A stretch of DNA of 7,110 bases from Clostridia bacterium. Its GTDB lineage: Bacteria > Bacillota > Clostridia > Oscillospirales > CAG-272. The stretch is from contig CAADYQ010000007.1 of assembly GCA_900753295.1 (NCBI GenBank), positions 1 through 7,110 on the forward strand, given 5' to 3'. Shown piece after piece: positions 1 through 5,100 of the stretch. A model generated the notes under the pieces. That model ran no database searches, had not been told where the DNA came from, and was given only the letters and a program-made list of their open reading frames with translations. Position numbers and translations under genes: made by a program. The number at the start of each line of letters is the position of its first letter. Position 1 is the stretch's first letter.

Positions 1-1
1 C

Positions 2-808
2 GGCACGCCCGCCGCATCCTACAACTTCACGCTTGAGGCGCTCGATGAGCGGCTCGGCGTATACTACACGACCGCCGGCAGCGGACTCAACTTCCGTTCG
101 ACTCCCGGCACATCGGGAAAAAAGCTGACCGCCCCGCTCCCCTACGGCACGCGCGTTGAAATAACCGAGATCCGCGACGGCTGGGGAAAAATCGTATACA
201 GCGGAAAGACCGGCTGGATCTCCATGTCCTATGTCATGCACGAGGACGACCTTGTGTATTCCGTCTATTTTAAAAGCAAATGGGGCAAGGTGCCGCTTCC
301 CGCACGCAAAAAGCCGGGCGAAACGGTAAAGGTAAGCGACGTAGTACCCGAGGAGCCGGGCTACATATTCGTAGGCTGGGTCAATGAGGAGGTATCCGAT
401 GACGTGGCGTTCCGTCCCGGCGACAGCTACTCGGCGGATGCAACGATAGAGCTGACCGCAAAGTTCGAACGCGCGGAATACAGTGTCGTTTTCAAAAATG
501 AAGACGGGAAGCTCCTCTCCAGCGGCACATATTATTGGGGCGATAAGCTGCGCCTGCCCGAGGAGCCGGTAAAGCCCGACGACGGCGAGTTCAGCTACAC
601 CTTTATCGGCTGGGACCGCGACCTTGCCGAGCGCGTCACCGAGGACGCGACATACACGGCGCGGTATGAGAAAACGGCGTTGCAAAAGCCCGCCGATACG
701 AGCGGCGCGAAGGACGGATGCGGTTCGTCCGTATCGCTCCTGATACCCGCAATTGCGGCGGTATGCGGCGCTGTGATCCTGATAAAAAAGAAAAAAGCCG
801 CATTTTAA
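2..808 (+). CDS. Surface protein C-terminal part: SH3b domain, two InlB-type repeats, C-terminal membrane anchor (5' truncated)
   Basis: The reading frame is open from base 2, so the gene begins outside the window; 268 residues are visible. An apparent ATG at 224 lies inside the SH3b domain and is not the start. Visible residues 20-78 resemble a bacterial SH3 domain (GLNFRSTPG, then GWGKI and GKTGWIS), a fold that usually binds peptidoglycan peptides. Residues about 86-155 and 159-222 are two InlB/Listeria-Bacteroides-type repeats, each with the YSVxF opening and the F(V/I)GW core. After a short Lys/Ala/Gly linker, residues about 243-261 form a hydrophobic helix followed by KKKK and the C-terminus, an arrangement that would anchor the protein in the membrane with its domains outside. 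No LPXTG sortase motif is visible. Inferred role: cell-surface binding or adhesion; the substrate is unknown and the missing N-terminal part could carry an enzyme domain. Confidence 0.85.
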   Translation, partial: GTPAASYNFTLEALDERLGVYYTTAGSGLNFRSTPGTSGKKLTAPLPYGTRVEITEIRDGWGKIVYSGKTGWISMSYVMHEDDLVYSVYFKSKWGKVPLPARKKPGETVKVSDVVPEEPGYIFVGWVNEEVSDDVAFRPGDSYSADATIELTAKFERAEYSVVFKNEDGKLLSSGTYYWGDKLRLPEEPVKPDDGEFSYTFIGWDRDLAERVTEDATYTARYEKTALQKPADTSGAKDGCGSSVSLLIPAIAAVCGAVILIKKKKAAF

Positions 809-841
809 GGGCATTCAGGGCATCTTTTCTCGGCTTTCCTA

Positions 842-870
842 TTGATTTTTCGGCGCAAATAGAGTAAAAT
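842..870 (+). promoter_or_regulatory. Sigma-A-type promoter of the aldolase gene
   Basis: TTGATT (842-847) and TAAAAT (865-870) are separated by 17 nt, close to the TTGACA-17-TATAAT consensus. Transcription would begin near 877, giving a leader of about 100 nt before the ATG at 976. This placement also argues against the in-frame ATG at 880 as the translation start. Confidence 0.65.
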
Positions 871-936
871 ATACTATGTATGAAAATAATCGACGCGGAG
901 AATGGAGCCACGGCTTCAAATACACCATCCCGCGGC

Positions 937-960
937 GCGTCGGGCATTTTGCCGCGACGC
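937..960 (+). promoter_or_regulatory. Leader hairpin directly upstream of the aldolase Shine-Dalgarno site
   Basis: GCGTCGGGCA (937-946) pairs with TGCC-G-CGACGC (950-960) to make a 10-bp stem with one bulged G (954) and a TTT loop. The stem ends one base before the Shine-Dalgarno stretch AGAAAGG (962-968). It leaves that site free and has no T-run, so it is not a terminator. It could stabilise the mRNA 5' end or affect ribosome access; no known riboswitch class is recognised. Confidence 0.5.
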
Positions 961-975
961 AAGAAAGGCATTAAA

Positions 976-1941
976 ATGGCACTTGTTACGACCACGGAAA
1001 TGTTCCGGAAGGCATATGAGGGCGGTTACGCCATCGGTGCTTTCAACATCAACAACATGGAAATAATCCAGGCGATAACCGAGGCGGCGGCTGAGGAAAA
1101 ATCCCCCGTCATCCTTCAGGTCTCTGCCGGCGCACGCAAATATGCAAAGCCCGCATACCTGCTCGGTCTTGCCGAGGCTGCAGTAAAGGACAGCGGCGTT
1201 GACTTCGCTCTTCACCTTGACCACGGCGCAGATTTCGATATCTGCAAGTCCTGCATCGACGGCGGCTTCACCTCCGTTATGATCGACGGCTCCAAGCACT
1301 CCTTCGAGGACAACATTGCCCTTACCAAAAAGGTAGTTGAATACGCTCACGCTCACGGCGTGGTCGTTGAGGGCGAGCTGGGCAAGCTCGCGGGCATAGA
1401 GGACGACGTAAATGTAAGCGCCGAGGATTCCTCCTACACCCGTCCCGAGGAAGTTGAAGAATTCGTCACCCGCACCGGTGTTGACTCTCTTGCTATCGCT
1501 ATCGGTACCTCCCACGGCGCATACAAGTTCACACCCGAGCAGTGCACCCGCAATGCTGACGGCATTCTTATTCCGCCTCCGCTCCGTTTCGATATCCTTA
1601 AGGAGATCGAGAAGAGACTTCCCGGCTTCCCCATCGTTCTTCACGGCGCATCCTCTGTTCCGCAGGAATTCGTCCGCGAGATCAACGCCCTCGGCGGCAA
1701 GCTCCCCGATGCTATCGGCATCCCCGAGACCGAGCTTCGCCAGGCTGCTCAGATGGCTGTTTGCAAGATCAACATCGACTCCGATATCCGCCTTGCAATG
1801 ACCGCCGCTATCCGCCGCGTATTTGCCGAGAAGCCCGAAGCCTTTGACCCGAGAGAGTATCTCGGCGCCGGACGCACCGCCGTCAAGGAAATGGTCATCC
1901 ATAAGATCCGTGACGTCCTCGGTTCTGCCGGAAAAGCCTGA
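976..1941 (+). CDS. fba: Class II (zinc-dependent) fructose-1,6-bisphosphate aldolase
   Basis: Cytoplasmic enzyme that cleaves fructose 1,6-bisphosphate into dihydroxyacetone phosphate and glyceraldehyde 3-phosphate in glycolysis, and runs in reverse in gluconeogenesis. The ATG at 976 gives 321 residues, normal for this family. It is preceded by AGAAAGG (962-968); an in-frame ATG at 880 would add 32 unrelated residues and lies at the predicted transcription start. Family signatures: GAFNINN near residues 21-27; LHLDHG with catalytic Asp82 and zinc ligand His83; VEGELG with Glu134; GTSHG with zinc ligand His180; VLHGASS with zinc ligand His223; and the phosphate-binding KINID at 264-268. All expected active-site residues are present. 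The gene stands alone between its own promoter and a strong terminator. Class II tagatose-bisphosphate aldolases are close relatives, but the overall match to glycolytic FbaA-type enzymes makes that less likely. Confidence 0.96.
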   Translation: MALVTTTEMFRKAYEGGYAIGAFNINNMEIIQAITEAAAEEKSPVILQVSAGARKYAKPAYLLGLAEAAVKDSGVDFALHLDHGADFDICKSCIDGGFTSVMIDGSKHSFEDNIALTKKVVEYAHAHGVVVEGELGKLAGIEDDVNVSAEDSSYTRPEEVEEFVTRTGVDSLAIAIGTSHGAYKFTPEQCTRNADGILIPPPLRFDILKEIEKRLPGFPIVLHGASSVPQEFVREINALGGKLPDAIGIPETELRQAAQMAVCKINIDSDIRLAMTAAIRRVFAEKPEAFDPREYLGAGRTAVKEMVIHKIRDVLGSAGKA

Positions 1942-1953
1942 TAGTATATCATT

Positions 1954-1985
1954 ACGGACTGTCGCACGGCGGCAGTCCGTTTTTT
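1954..1985 (+). terminator. Intrinsic terminator of the aldolase gene
   Basis: ACGGACTG (1954-1961) pairs with CAGTCCGT (1973-1980). The inner bases TCGC and GCGG extend the stem to about 12 bp with an ACG loop, and six T residues (1980-1985) follow. It begins 12 bases after the aldolase stop codon. Confidence 0.93.
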
Positions 1986-2068
1986 ACATTGCTGTACCCA
2001 TGAGTCAGGGTAATACCGATATATTATTGCTGATAAATATTTATGCGTGTATTCTGTTTTAGAATTAA

Positions 2069-2087
2069 AATACCAAAATATGGTATT
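2069..2087. repeat. Short palindrome AATACCA-N5-TGGTATT
   Basis: Seven-base perfect inverted arms (2069-2075 and 2081-2087) around AAATA. The size and symmetry fit an operator or a small hairpin. It is about 300 bases upstream of the Nudix start, so a direct role in repressing that gene is uncertain. Confidence 0.35.
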
Positions 2088-2296
2088 GGAACATTTTCAT
2101 TTACTCAGCATATGGAATTTGGGGCATTTATTAATTAAAAAAATAATACGAATATTTTCTTAGAAGAATAAAAATTTATGAATGAAAAATGTCGGAAAAA
2201 TCAAACCATGTTGAACTCCACCGATTTTAATAGAATTGAAAAATATTATTTGAATACATCGATGTGCTTTATAACACCATTGCATCAGCATAAGAA

Positions 2297-2324
2297 TTGA
2301 ATGTGAACAATACAGAGTTAACAT
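2297..2324 (+). promoter_or_regulatory. Weak candidate promoter for the first Nudix gene
   Basis: TTGAAT (2297-2302) and TAACAT (2319-2324) are spaced by 16 nt. The -10 matches only four of six consensus positions, and chance matches are common in such AT-rich DNA. It is the best-placed candidate I see for the Nudix-isomerase pair. Confidence 0.3.
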
Positions 2325-2387
2325 ACTGCTAATTAAGAAACGGATAAAATTTACAAATAAAAACAGAGGAAAATGGAGGAAATGCAC

Positions 2388-2831
2388 TTGAAGCAATATA
2401 ATGTTATTGTCGTTTTTGACCACGAAGCCCGTCATGTACTAATGTGTATGCGTAGCAAAGAACCTTATAAGGGTAAATTCAATTTCATTGGCGGAAAAAT
2501 TGAAAATGGTGAGATTCATTTACAAGCGGCTTATCGCGAATTATATGAGGAAACATCTATTACGAGTGATGATATTAAATTAATTCATGTGATGGATTTT
2601 GTCTTTCATATAACCAATTGTAGTGTTGAGCTATATGTCGGTAAGTTAAATAGGCAAGTAAAGCTGATAGAGGAAGAAAACCCCTTATTTTGGGTAGAAC
2701 TTTCGAGGGATTTTAGTGATTTAAACTGCTTTGCCGGCGATGGGGATATTGCATATATTATGAAATATCTTGATAATTTAGGGTTGAATAATATATTGAA
2801 TCATTATATATTAAGGAGGGTTTCGGAATGA
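2388..2831 (+). CDS. Nudix (MutT-family) hydrolase, AT-rich, probably acquired
   Basis: Predicted cytoplasmic hydrolase of a nucleoside diphosphate linked to another moiety; substrate unknown. With the TTG start at 2388 it has 147 residues. The Nudix box runs from Gly36 to Ile58: G36, E42, R50-E51-L52, E54-E55, all in register. The usual Gly near its end is Ser57, while the metal-binding Glu residues are intact. The start is uncertain. TTG 2388 has GGAGG (2375-2379) eight bases upstream and gives the MKQYNVIVVFD opening. ATG 2382 and ATG 2373 are in frame, but their purine-rich sites lie only two bases away. The stop overlaps the next gene's start as ATGA, so the two are probably translationally coupled. 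Base composition is far more AT-rich than neighbouring genes, which points to transfer. It could be an 8-oxo-dGTP diphosphatase-like sanitiser, but the sequence alone does not decide this. Confidence 0.88.
   Translation: MKQYNVIVVFDHEARHVLMCMRSKEPYKGKFNFIGGKIENGEIHLQAAYRELYEETSITSDDIKLIHVMDFVFHITNCSVELYVGKLNRQVKLIEEENPLFWVELSRDFSDLNCFAGDGDIAYIMKYLDNLGLNNILNHYILRRVSE
2813..2819 (+). promoter_or_regulatory. Ribosome binding site AAGGAGG of the isomerase-like gene
   Basis: A near-perfect Shine-Dalgarno sequence eight bases before ATG 2828, lying inside the last codons of the Nudix gene. It coincides with the switch from AT-rich to GC-rich DNA, so the isomerase gene seems to have kept its own initiation site while the upstream DNA was replaced. 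Confidence 0.85.
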
Positions 2832-3580
2832 TAAAATACGGCATCCACCTCGGCAAGATAGACAGCGACCCGCGCGAAAGCCTTGAAGCGATAAAGTCTG
2901 CCGGCTTTGATGCGGTCCTGCTTCACCTCGGCGGCAAATATCCCGATCGCGACCTTGCCGACGCAATAGCCGGGGCTGGACTTGTCATCGACAACGTTCA
3001 CGCACCGTGGGACGGCATAAATCATATCTGGCGCGCGGGTGAGCGCGGAGAGGCGGTAACTGAACGCCTGCTGGGGCATATGGAGACATGCGCCTCGCTC
3101 GGCGTAAAACGCGTGGTTTACCACGTCTCGGCGGGAAATAATTATCCGCCTATAAGCGAGATCGGGATCGACCGCATGAAGCGGATGGTGGAGACGGCTG
3201 AGCGCCTCGGCGTGGATATGTGCCTTGAAAATCAGCGCTTTTTCCACTTTATAGACTATATTTATTACAGGATAGATTCCCCGCGCCTGCGTTTTTGCTA
3301 TGACAGCGGACATGAGGCGTGCTTTTCACAGACAAAGCTGGCGCTGCCCAAGTACCGCGACCGCCTGTCGGCGCTTCACCTCCATGATAACGACGGCGAG
3401 TACGAGCATGACGAGCACCTTCTGCCGGGATATTCCACGGGCGTTGACTGGGACTACGTCCGCCGCAATATCGCGGACTATGACGGTGTGATCTCGCTTG
3501 AGGTGAGATATATAAACGGTATGTCATGTGATGAATTCTATGCCGCGGCAATGAAGGCGGCAAGGTTTGTAAAGCAGTGA
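2828..3580 (+). CDS. Sugar phosphate isomerase/epimerase-like TIM-barrel protein
   Basis: A 250-residue protein of the xylose isomerase-like TIM barrel / AP endonuclease family 2 fold. Members are cytoplasmic, metal-dependent, and typically isomerise or epimerise sugars, sugar phosphates, inositols or hydroxypyruvate. The sequence shows alternating strands and helices with metal-ligand candidates at strand ends: Glu134 in CLENQRF, Asp159 and His162 in CYDSGHE, His184/His186 in LHLHDND, and Glu225 in SLEVRY. This is the usual E-D-H-E pattern. Early strands also show the expected YGIHLGK and DNVHAPW motifs. Length is slightly short of the common 260-290. The start is fixed by AAGGAGG and the ATGA overlap with the upstream Nudix gene. 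The exact substrate cannot be read from the sequence; an endonuclease IV role is unlikely because the richer histidine set of that enzyme is not evident. No clear terminator follows before the tRNA promoter. Confidence 0.85.
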   Translation: MIKYGIHLGKIDSDPRESLEAIKSAGFDAVLLHLGGKYPDRDLADAIAGAGLVIDNVHAPWDGINHIWRAGERGEAVTERLLGHMETCASLGVKRVVYHVSAGNNYPPISEIGIDRMKRMVETAERLGVDMCLENQRFFHFIDYIYYRIDSPRLRFCYDSGHEACFSQTKLALPKYRDRLSALHLHDNDGEYEHDEHLLPGYSTGVDWDYVRRNIADYDGVISLEVRYINGMSCDEFYAAAMKAARFVKQ

Positions 3581-3656
3581 TCGCTTGCTGTCTTGCGCAC
3601 GGAAATGCAATATACGCGATTTGACTGAAATTTTTCTCACTTTTTTCAATAAACTA

Positions 3657-3685
3657 TTGCAAAGAGCGCATCTTTGTGGTATAAT
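3657..3685 (+). promoter_or_regulatory. Strong sigma-A-type promoter of tRNA-Ala
   Basis: TTGCAA (3657-3662) and a perfect TATAAT (3680-3685) are separated by 17 nt. T- and A-rich tracts upstream (about 3628-3653) resemble an UP element. Transcription would start near 3692, about 30 bases before the mature tRNA 5' end. A small GCGG/CCGC hairpin (3693-3707) lies in the leader. Confidence 0.88.
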
Positions 3686-3721
3686 ATGATTTGCGGTTTC
3701 AAGCCGCGGTTTGTATGCTAC

Positions 3722-3797
3722 GGGGGTGTAGCTCAGTTGGGAGAGCGCTGCGTTCGCAACGCAGAGGTCATGGGTTCGAATCCCACCATCTCCACCA
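3722..3797 (+). tRNA. tRNA-Ala with anticodon CGC
   Basis: A 76-nt cloverleaf with encoded CCA (3795-3797). Acceptor arms GGGGGTG and CATCTCC pair over seven positions with two G-U wobbles. One of them is G3-U70, the classic identity element for alanyl-tRNA synthetase. The D arm is GCTC/GAGC, the anticodon stem CTGCG/CGCAG, and the loop TTCGCAA with anticodon CGC reads GCG codons. The T arm has loop TTCGAAT; its outermost pair (A49 with C65) is a mismatch, the other four pairs are good. Promoter and terminator frame it as a single-gene unit. It also appears to be the source of the T-arm-like segments in the repeats just downstream. Confidence 0.96.
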
Positions 3798-3834
3798 ATA
3801 AAAGGCAGTCGGCTTTTGCCGACTGCCTTTTATT
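3797..3834 (+). terminator. Perfect intrinsic terminator of tRNA-Ala
   Basis: A 17-bp perfect stem (3797-3813 with 3818-3834) has core GGCAGTCGGC / GCCGACTGCC, a TTTT loop, A residues on the left and T residues on the right. It starts at the last base of the tRNA CCA. Because of its symmetry it could terminate from either strand. The same core opens each downstream 151-nt repeat. Confidence 0.95.
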
Positions 3835-3954
3835 GCTGTAGATTTCCGATTCGAACCCACTCAAGTCCGCCGCAGGCGGCTTGATAAGGATCGCGTGTGA
3901 CTGACTGTGAAATCTGCTCTTTTTATAACGCGATCCGGGGTTCAGAATCCCACC
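3804..3954. repeat. tRNA-derived structured repeat, copy 1 (151 nt)
   Basis: First of two tandem units that differ at only three of 151 positions. In order it holds: the terminator core (3804-3827); GATTCGAACCC (3848-3858), the reverse complement of the tRNA T arm; a GCCGC/GCGGC hairpin (3869-3880); GGATCGCGT (3888-3896) and its complement ACGCGATCC (3928-3936); and GGGTTC-A-GAATCCCACC (3938-3954), a direct copy of the T-arm end of tRNA-Ala with one inserted A. The reversed and direct T-arm pieces can pair with each other outside the GGATCGCGT stem, so the unit can fold as a long nested hairpin. No coding function is supported. It may be a mobile or amplified noncoding repeat or the scar of tRNA-targeted recombination. 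Confidence 0.88.
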
Positions 3955-3965
3955 TACAACGGAGG

Positions 3966-4116
3966 GGCAGTCGGCTTTTGCCGACTGCCTTTTATTGCTG
4001 TAGATTTCCGATTCGAACCCACTTAAGTCCGCCGCAGGCGGCTTGATAAGGATCGCGTAAGACTGACTGTGAAATCTGCTCTTTTTATAACGCGATCCGG
4101 GGTTCAGAATCCCACC
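3966..4116. repeat. tRNA-derived structured repeat, copy 2 (151 nt)
   Basis: Second unit, offset 162 bases from the first and separated from it by 11 unrelated bases (3955-3965). Differences from copy 1 are C3862 to T4024 and GT (3897-3898) to AA (4059-4060); all fall outside the paired arms, so the nested stem is unchanged (4010-4020 with 4100-4111; 4050-4058 with 4090-4098). It opens with a second complete terminator-like hairpin (3966-3993, ten-base stem plus TTTT) that has no gene of its own to terminate. It ends with the same T-arm-like GGGTTC-A-GAATCCCACC at 4100-4116. Confidence 0.88.
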
Positions 4117-4268
4117 GTTGCTGCGCCCAAGGCTCCCTGCCGGTAAGCCGGTAAAATTCACAGGCGTGATTTCGGTCATGTCTGTTCTGCTTTTAGCAGC
4201 ACGCCCGCGGGAGCGTGACCAACAGGCTCTTAATCGAATGGCATAGATGCTGTCCTGCTCCTGTTGAT
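4117..4268. other. Intergenic stretch between repeats and minus-strand Nudix gene
   Basis: No gene is supported. It contains several short inverted repeats: CTGCT/AGCAG around TTT (near 4187-4199), CACGC/GCGTG (near 4199-4217), and CAACAGG (4220-4226) with CCTGTTG (4260-4266). The last pair could form a loose hairpin just beyond the Nudix stop, but none has a T-run in the minus direction, so no convincing terminator for that gene is seen. Confidence 0.5.
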
Positions 4269-4748
4269 CTATCTCTCGTCATTGATAAAATGCTTTACTG
4301 TGTCCGTTGGAGCCTTCAATTCGGTCCTGAAAAATTCCGGATATATCTTGATGTCCTCATCAAGCGAGATCCACTTAAGGTGTTCTTTGCTGTTGCCTTC
4401 AGTGAAGCTTTCACAGACCGGTGCAAAGGTATCAGGCACCTTCATATAGAAGAAAAACGATATCTCATAAATCAGCTTATTCAGATTATATGGCGCATCG
4501 CCGTAGAAATAGTTTTCGTGCACAAAGCCGAGACGGTCGATTTCCATCTTAACGCCCGTTTCTTCAAATACTTCACGGACAACCGCCTCTTCTGCCGTTT
4601 CACCGAATTTTAATCTGCCGCCAACGGAGTAGAGATAGTTGTCTCTGTTATTGCCAACCATCAAAAGCTTCCCGTCTTTTATGATGATCGCACCTGCACG
4701 AATATTCAAAAAACCATCGTCACAGACTACGCACATATCTTTGCTCAT
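4269..4748 (-). CDS. Nudix hydrolase, canonical Nudix box
   Basis: A 159-residue cytoplasmic Nudix-family protein predicted to hydrolyse a nucleoside diphosphate derivative; substrate unknown. The Nudix box is complete from Gly44 to Val66: G44, E50, R58-E59-V60, E62-E63, G65, V66, with the preceding strand YLYSVGGRLKFGE typical of the family. The N-terminus carries a Cys-x-x-Cys pair (Cys6, Cys9) before the first strand; two cysteines are too few for a zinc ribbon. The ATG start is supported by GGAG eight bases upstream on the minus strand, and by a promoter about 120 bases upstream. It is transcribed away from the solute-binding protein gene and toward the tRNA repeats. Base composition is moderately lower in GC than the aldolase, isomerase and binding protein, so it may be an accessory gene. 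It is not a close copy of the first Nudix gene, so this is not a simple duplication. Confidence 0.92.
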   Translation of the reverse strand: MSKDMCVVCDDGFLNIRAGAIIIKDGKLLMVGNNRDNYLYSVGGRLKFGETAEEAVVREVFEETGVKMEIDRLGFVHENYFYGDAPYNLNKLIYEISFFFYMKVPDTFAPVCESFTEGNSKEHLKWISLDEDIKIYPEFFRTELKAPTDTVKHFINDER

Positions 4749-4868
4749 TGTTCTTTCTCCATTTCATTCAGTAGTTTCTCAGTCAATGTCGATAATCTGA
4801 GCTTTGACCCCATGCAACCGTTATTCTTATCGAATGCAAAAGCGATCAAATTATTTGCTTGCGCACAC

Positions 4869-4898
4869 ATTATAACACAGAGATCATTCGGTTTTCAA
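4869..4898 (-). promoter_or_regulatory. Promoter of the minus-strand Nudix gene
   Basis: Read on the minus strand, TTGAAA (4898-4893) is followed after 18 nt by a perfect TATAAT (4874-4869). Transcription would start near 4862 and leave a leader of roughly 115 nt before the ATG at 4748. Confidence 0.65.
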
Positions 4899-5086
4899 TA
4901 GACATGACAGAAGTTATCACTATTGAACAACAAAATTCTGTGACCGAGAGCTGTTTTTATCGCTAAAGCCCCCTGCCGATCGGTATCGCACAGGTCATTC
5001 GAAGCGTCGGATGCTGCGCGGTGCCGCACGATTGTGATATTGTTTATATTTAATGTGATAAGTTTTAGCCGCTTCGACCCTTGTGT
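4899..5086. other. Intergenic stretch between divergent Nudix and binding-protein promoters
   Basis: The two genes are divergent with 537 bases between their start codons. The part between the two promoters holds no gene I can support. Its composition is mixed, with GC-rich bits (about 4968-5030) beside AT-rich bits (5036-5066). No recognised operator, RNA gene or repeat is evident. Confidence 0.5.
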
Positions 5087-5095
5087 TGATATAAT
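5087..5095 (+). promoter_or_regulatory. Extended -10 promoter of the solute-binding protein gene
   Basis: TG-A-TATAAT (5087-5095) is a perfect -10 with the upstream TG dinucleotide of extended -10 promoters; no good -35 hexamer is found at 16-19 nt. Weak -35 plus TGn is typical of activator-dependent or extended -10 promoters. Transcription would begin near 5101, leaving a leader of about 185 nt. Confidence 0.6.
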
Positions 5096-5100
5096 AAAGA

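Larger units (their letters stand above)
1986..2387. other. AT-rich intergenic stretch before the first Nudix gene
   Basis: About 400 bases without a convincing gene. From roughly 2010 onward the sequence becomes clearly AT-rich and stays so to about 2812, unlike the flanking genes. It holds a palindrome (2069-2087) and a weak promoter candidate (2297-2324). A 27-codon frame from ATG at 2079 to TAG at 2162 has no usable ribosome binding site and I do not call it. No terminal inverted repeats, transposase remnant or tRNA are visible. The likely reading is the left part of a horizontally acquired segment. Confidence 0.6.

Noticed and set aside
794..843. Possible terminator after the surface-protein gene: AAAGCCG (794-800) with CGGCTTT (831-837).
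   Set aside because: Only a seven-base stem around a 30-base loop and no clean T-run directly after it; too weak to call.
880..975. Upstream start for the aldolase adding 32 residues.
   Set aside because: The ATG is at the predicted transcription start with no ribosome binding site, the extension runs through the leader hairpin, and homologous aldolases begin at MALVTT-like sequence.
916..1902. A 328-codon minus-strand frame opposite the aldolase gene.
   Set aside because: It is a shadow caused by GC-rich third positions. The plus strand encodes a complete, family-typical aldolase and the antisense product has no recognisable domain.
2160..2435. A 91-codon minus-strand frame rich in Phe, Ile and Leu.
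   Set aside because: It lies in AT-rich DNA antisense to the Nudix start, where Phe/Ile/Leu-rich frames arise by chance, and has no supporting ribosome binding site.
3804..4116. CRISPR array interpretation of the repeats.
   Set aside because: Only two units, far too long (151 nt) with an 11-nt spacer, tRNA-derived content and no cas genes.
3733..4179. A 148-codon minus-strand frame across the tRNA and repeats, including a GFEP-like peptide.
   Set aside because: It is the antisense of tRNA-Ala and two noncoding repeats. Peptides of the MVGFEPMTSALRTQRSPN kind are a well-known artefact of translating tRNA genes backwards.
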